Shown here piece by piece: positions 63,091 through 64,000 of a stretch of DNA of 64,000 bases. Each line of letters begins with the position of its first letter. The first letter of the stretch is position 1. This DNA comes from GCA-003244245 sp963823755 (lineage in GTDB: Bacteria; Actinomycetota; Actinomycetes; Mycobacteriales; Pseudonocardiaceae): positions 806,001 to 870,000 of the forward strand of contig CAWGMP010000017.1 of NCBI GenBank assembly GCA_963823755.1. The letters are read 5' to 3'. The translations under genes were made by a program, and so were the position numbers. Below the pieces are notes generated by a model that saw nothing but the letters and a program-made list of their open reading frames with translations, was not told the DNA's origin and searched no databases.

Positions 63091-64000
63091 GTGCATAAGA
63101 AGAGACTATTGACGCGGCTGGTATCAGGGGCGGCGGTGGCCACGGTCACGGCCGGGTCGACAGTGCTGGTGAGTGGAGTAGCCGGCGCCACCGTACCGGC
63201 GGGATCGCTGGGTTCCCTCACCGCACAACCGGCAGAGGGCGACGACGCCGCACTCATGAGCTCTACCACGTCGGGTCCCTGCCCGAACGACCCGAACGAC
63301 ACCAGAGCCGACCAGTTACTCGTCGGGCCGGTCCAGCCAGACGGGACGGCTCCAGACCCCACCGCGGTCTTCCCAGACTCCAACCCGTTCCCGGTCACCC
63401 GGATTAACGCCCCTCAGTTCTCCAAGACCCAACCGTTTGTTCAGCAGTTCAACACCACTCTCCGGGACGCCGCTACCCAACGTGGCAAGACGCTTCAAGT
63501 CGGTGAGTACCACCTGATCACGCATTGCCTCAATAGCACCGGACTGACGGTGTTCGGCACCTTTACCGGAGGCCTCACCTTCGATACCCCGACGCACTAC
63601 ACCGCCATCAATACCGCGACTCCAACGCCGACTCCGATAGTGACGCCAACTCCGACGCCGATAGTGACACCGACGCCGACGCCGACGCCGGTGGTGACGC
63701 CGACTCCGACTCCGACTCCGATAGTGACGCCAACTCCGACTCCGGTGGTGACGCCAACTCCGATAGTGACACCGACACCCGGACCCGGGGTGAAGGCCAC
63801 GAGGACCAAGCTCCACGTGATCCACATTTCCCTTCCCTTTGGACTGGGAGTCTTCGTGATTCCCATTGCGAATGTGGCGCCCTTCAACGCCTCCGGAACC
63901 GTGCAGTTGAAGGATGGGACCACCAGCCTCAGCGTCCCGGTGCCGGTCGCTGGCGGCTTTGCTTTCGGCGGCTTCTTTGTGTTGCCTGCGGGCTCTCACT
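63091..64000 (+). CDS. secreted stalk protein, paralogue of 60819 (runs off the window)
   Basis: The frame is open from GTG 63091 to the window end (303 codons). The first residues (KKRLLTRLVSGAAVATVTAG) and the beta domain up to FTGGLTFDTPTHYTA closely match the 60819 product. The stalk is PT repeats interrupted by IVTPTP/VVTPTP units, and an Ig-like domain begins at about 63790 (VIPIANVAPFNASGTVQLKD). Here stalk and Ig-like domain are in one frame, which supports the frameshift interpretation for the 60819 gene. Confidence 0.8.
   Translation, partial: MHKKRLLTRLVSGAAVATVTAGSTVLVSGVAGATVPAGSLGSLTAQPAEGDDAALMSSTTSGPCPNDPNDTRADQLLVGPVQPDGTAPDPTAVFPDSNPFPVTRINAPQFSKTQPFVQQFNTTLRDAATQRGKTLQVGEYHLITHCLNSTGLTVFGTFTGGLTFDTPTHYTAINTATPTPTPIVTPTPTPIVTPTPTPTPVVTPTPTPTPIVTPTPTPVVTPTPIVTPTPGPGVKATRTKLHVIHISLPFGLGVFVIPIANVAPFNASGTVQLKDGTTSLSVPVPVAGGFAFGGFFVLPAGSH

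Overview
The window comes from a high-GC actinobacterium, most likely of the order Pseudonocardiales. The evidence is the conserved block carD-ispD-ispF-cysS-rlmB next to an lpqE-like gene and radA, the Lsr2 protein, several helix-turn-helix regulators with TPR-like C-termini, frequent GTG/TTG starts and frequent ATGA/GTGA stop-start overlaps. No rRNA or tRNA gene was recognised.

Layout. Positions 1-5.7 kb hold a 2H phosphoesterase, a large HTH/TPR regulator, a small conserved protein and a gene-poor stretch with an unexplained 0.93 kb element built of nested inverted repeats (3431-4356). Positions 5.7-12.2 kb are a lower-GC island: a 1003-residue NHL/ricin-lectin/FG-GAP protein, a protein resembling aerolysin/ETX-MTX2 beta-pore-forming toxins, and three unknown proteins. 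Positions 12.2-13.8 kb contain a broken principal-sigma-factor gene with its halves in opposite orientation. Positions 13.8-19.6 kb carry an ABM-family protein, an XRE regulator, an MBOAT acyltransferase, a divergent MarR/P450 pair and lsr2.

Positions 19.7-26.2 kb are the housekeeping core (rlmB, cysS, ispF, ispD, carD, lpqE-like, radA). A second P450 (26.3-27.5 kb) faces a tightly coupled operon glyA-sga-mcl-mtkA-mtkB (27.9-33.5 kb). With hydroxypyruvate reductase and glycerate kinase at 40.7-42.9 kb this covers most of the specific enzymes of the serine cycle for C1/glyoxylate assimilation, which is unusual for an actinobacterium. mtkA carries an apparent one-base deletion near its 3' end. 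Between the two parts lie an XRE regulator-methyltransferase pair, decayed IS110, IS6 and WD40 fragments, an amidohydrolase and a MazG-like protein.

Positions 42.9-50.3 kb carry a ROK kinase, trehalose-phosphatase, a PAP2 phosphatase and lipid-kinase pair, and an EmrA/TetR/EmrB efflux module. Positions 50.4-64.0 kb form a cell-surface locus: pstC, pstA, three PstS-like proteins (two of them membrane-anchored), a sortase-fold protein that has lost its catalytic His and Cys, two paralogous small ORFs translationally coupled to the next gene, and a family of secreted proteins with Pro-Thr stalks. No pstB ATPase gene is present. Three related ~75-80 nt leader segments lie upstream of genes in this locus. 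I consider this the best candidate for an undescribed system, followed by the toxin island and the actinobacterial serine cycle.
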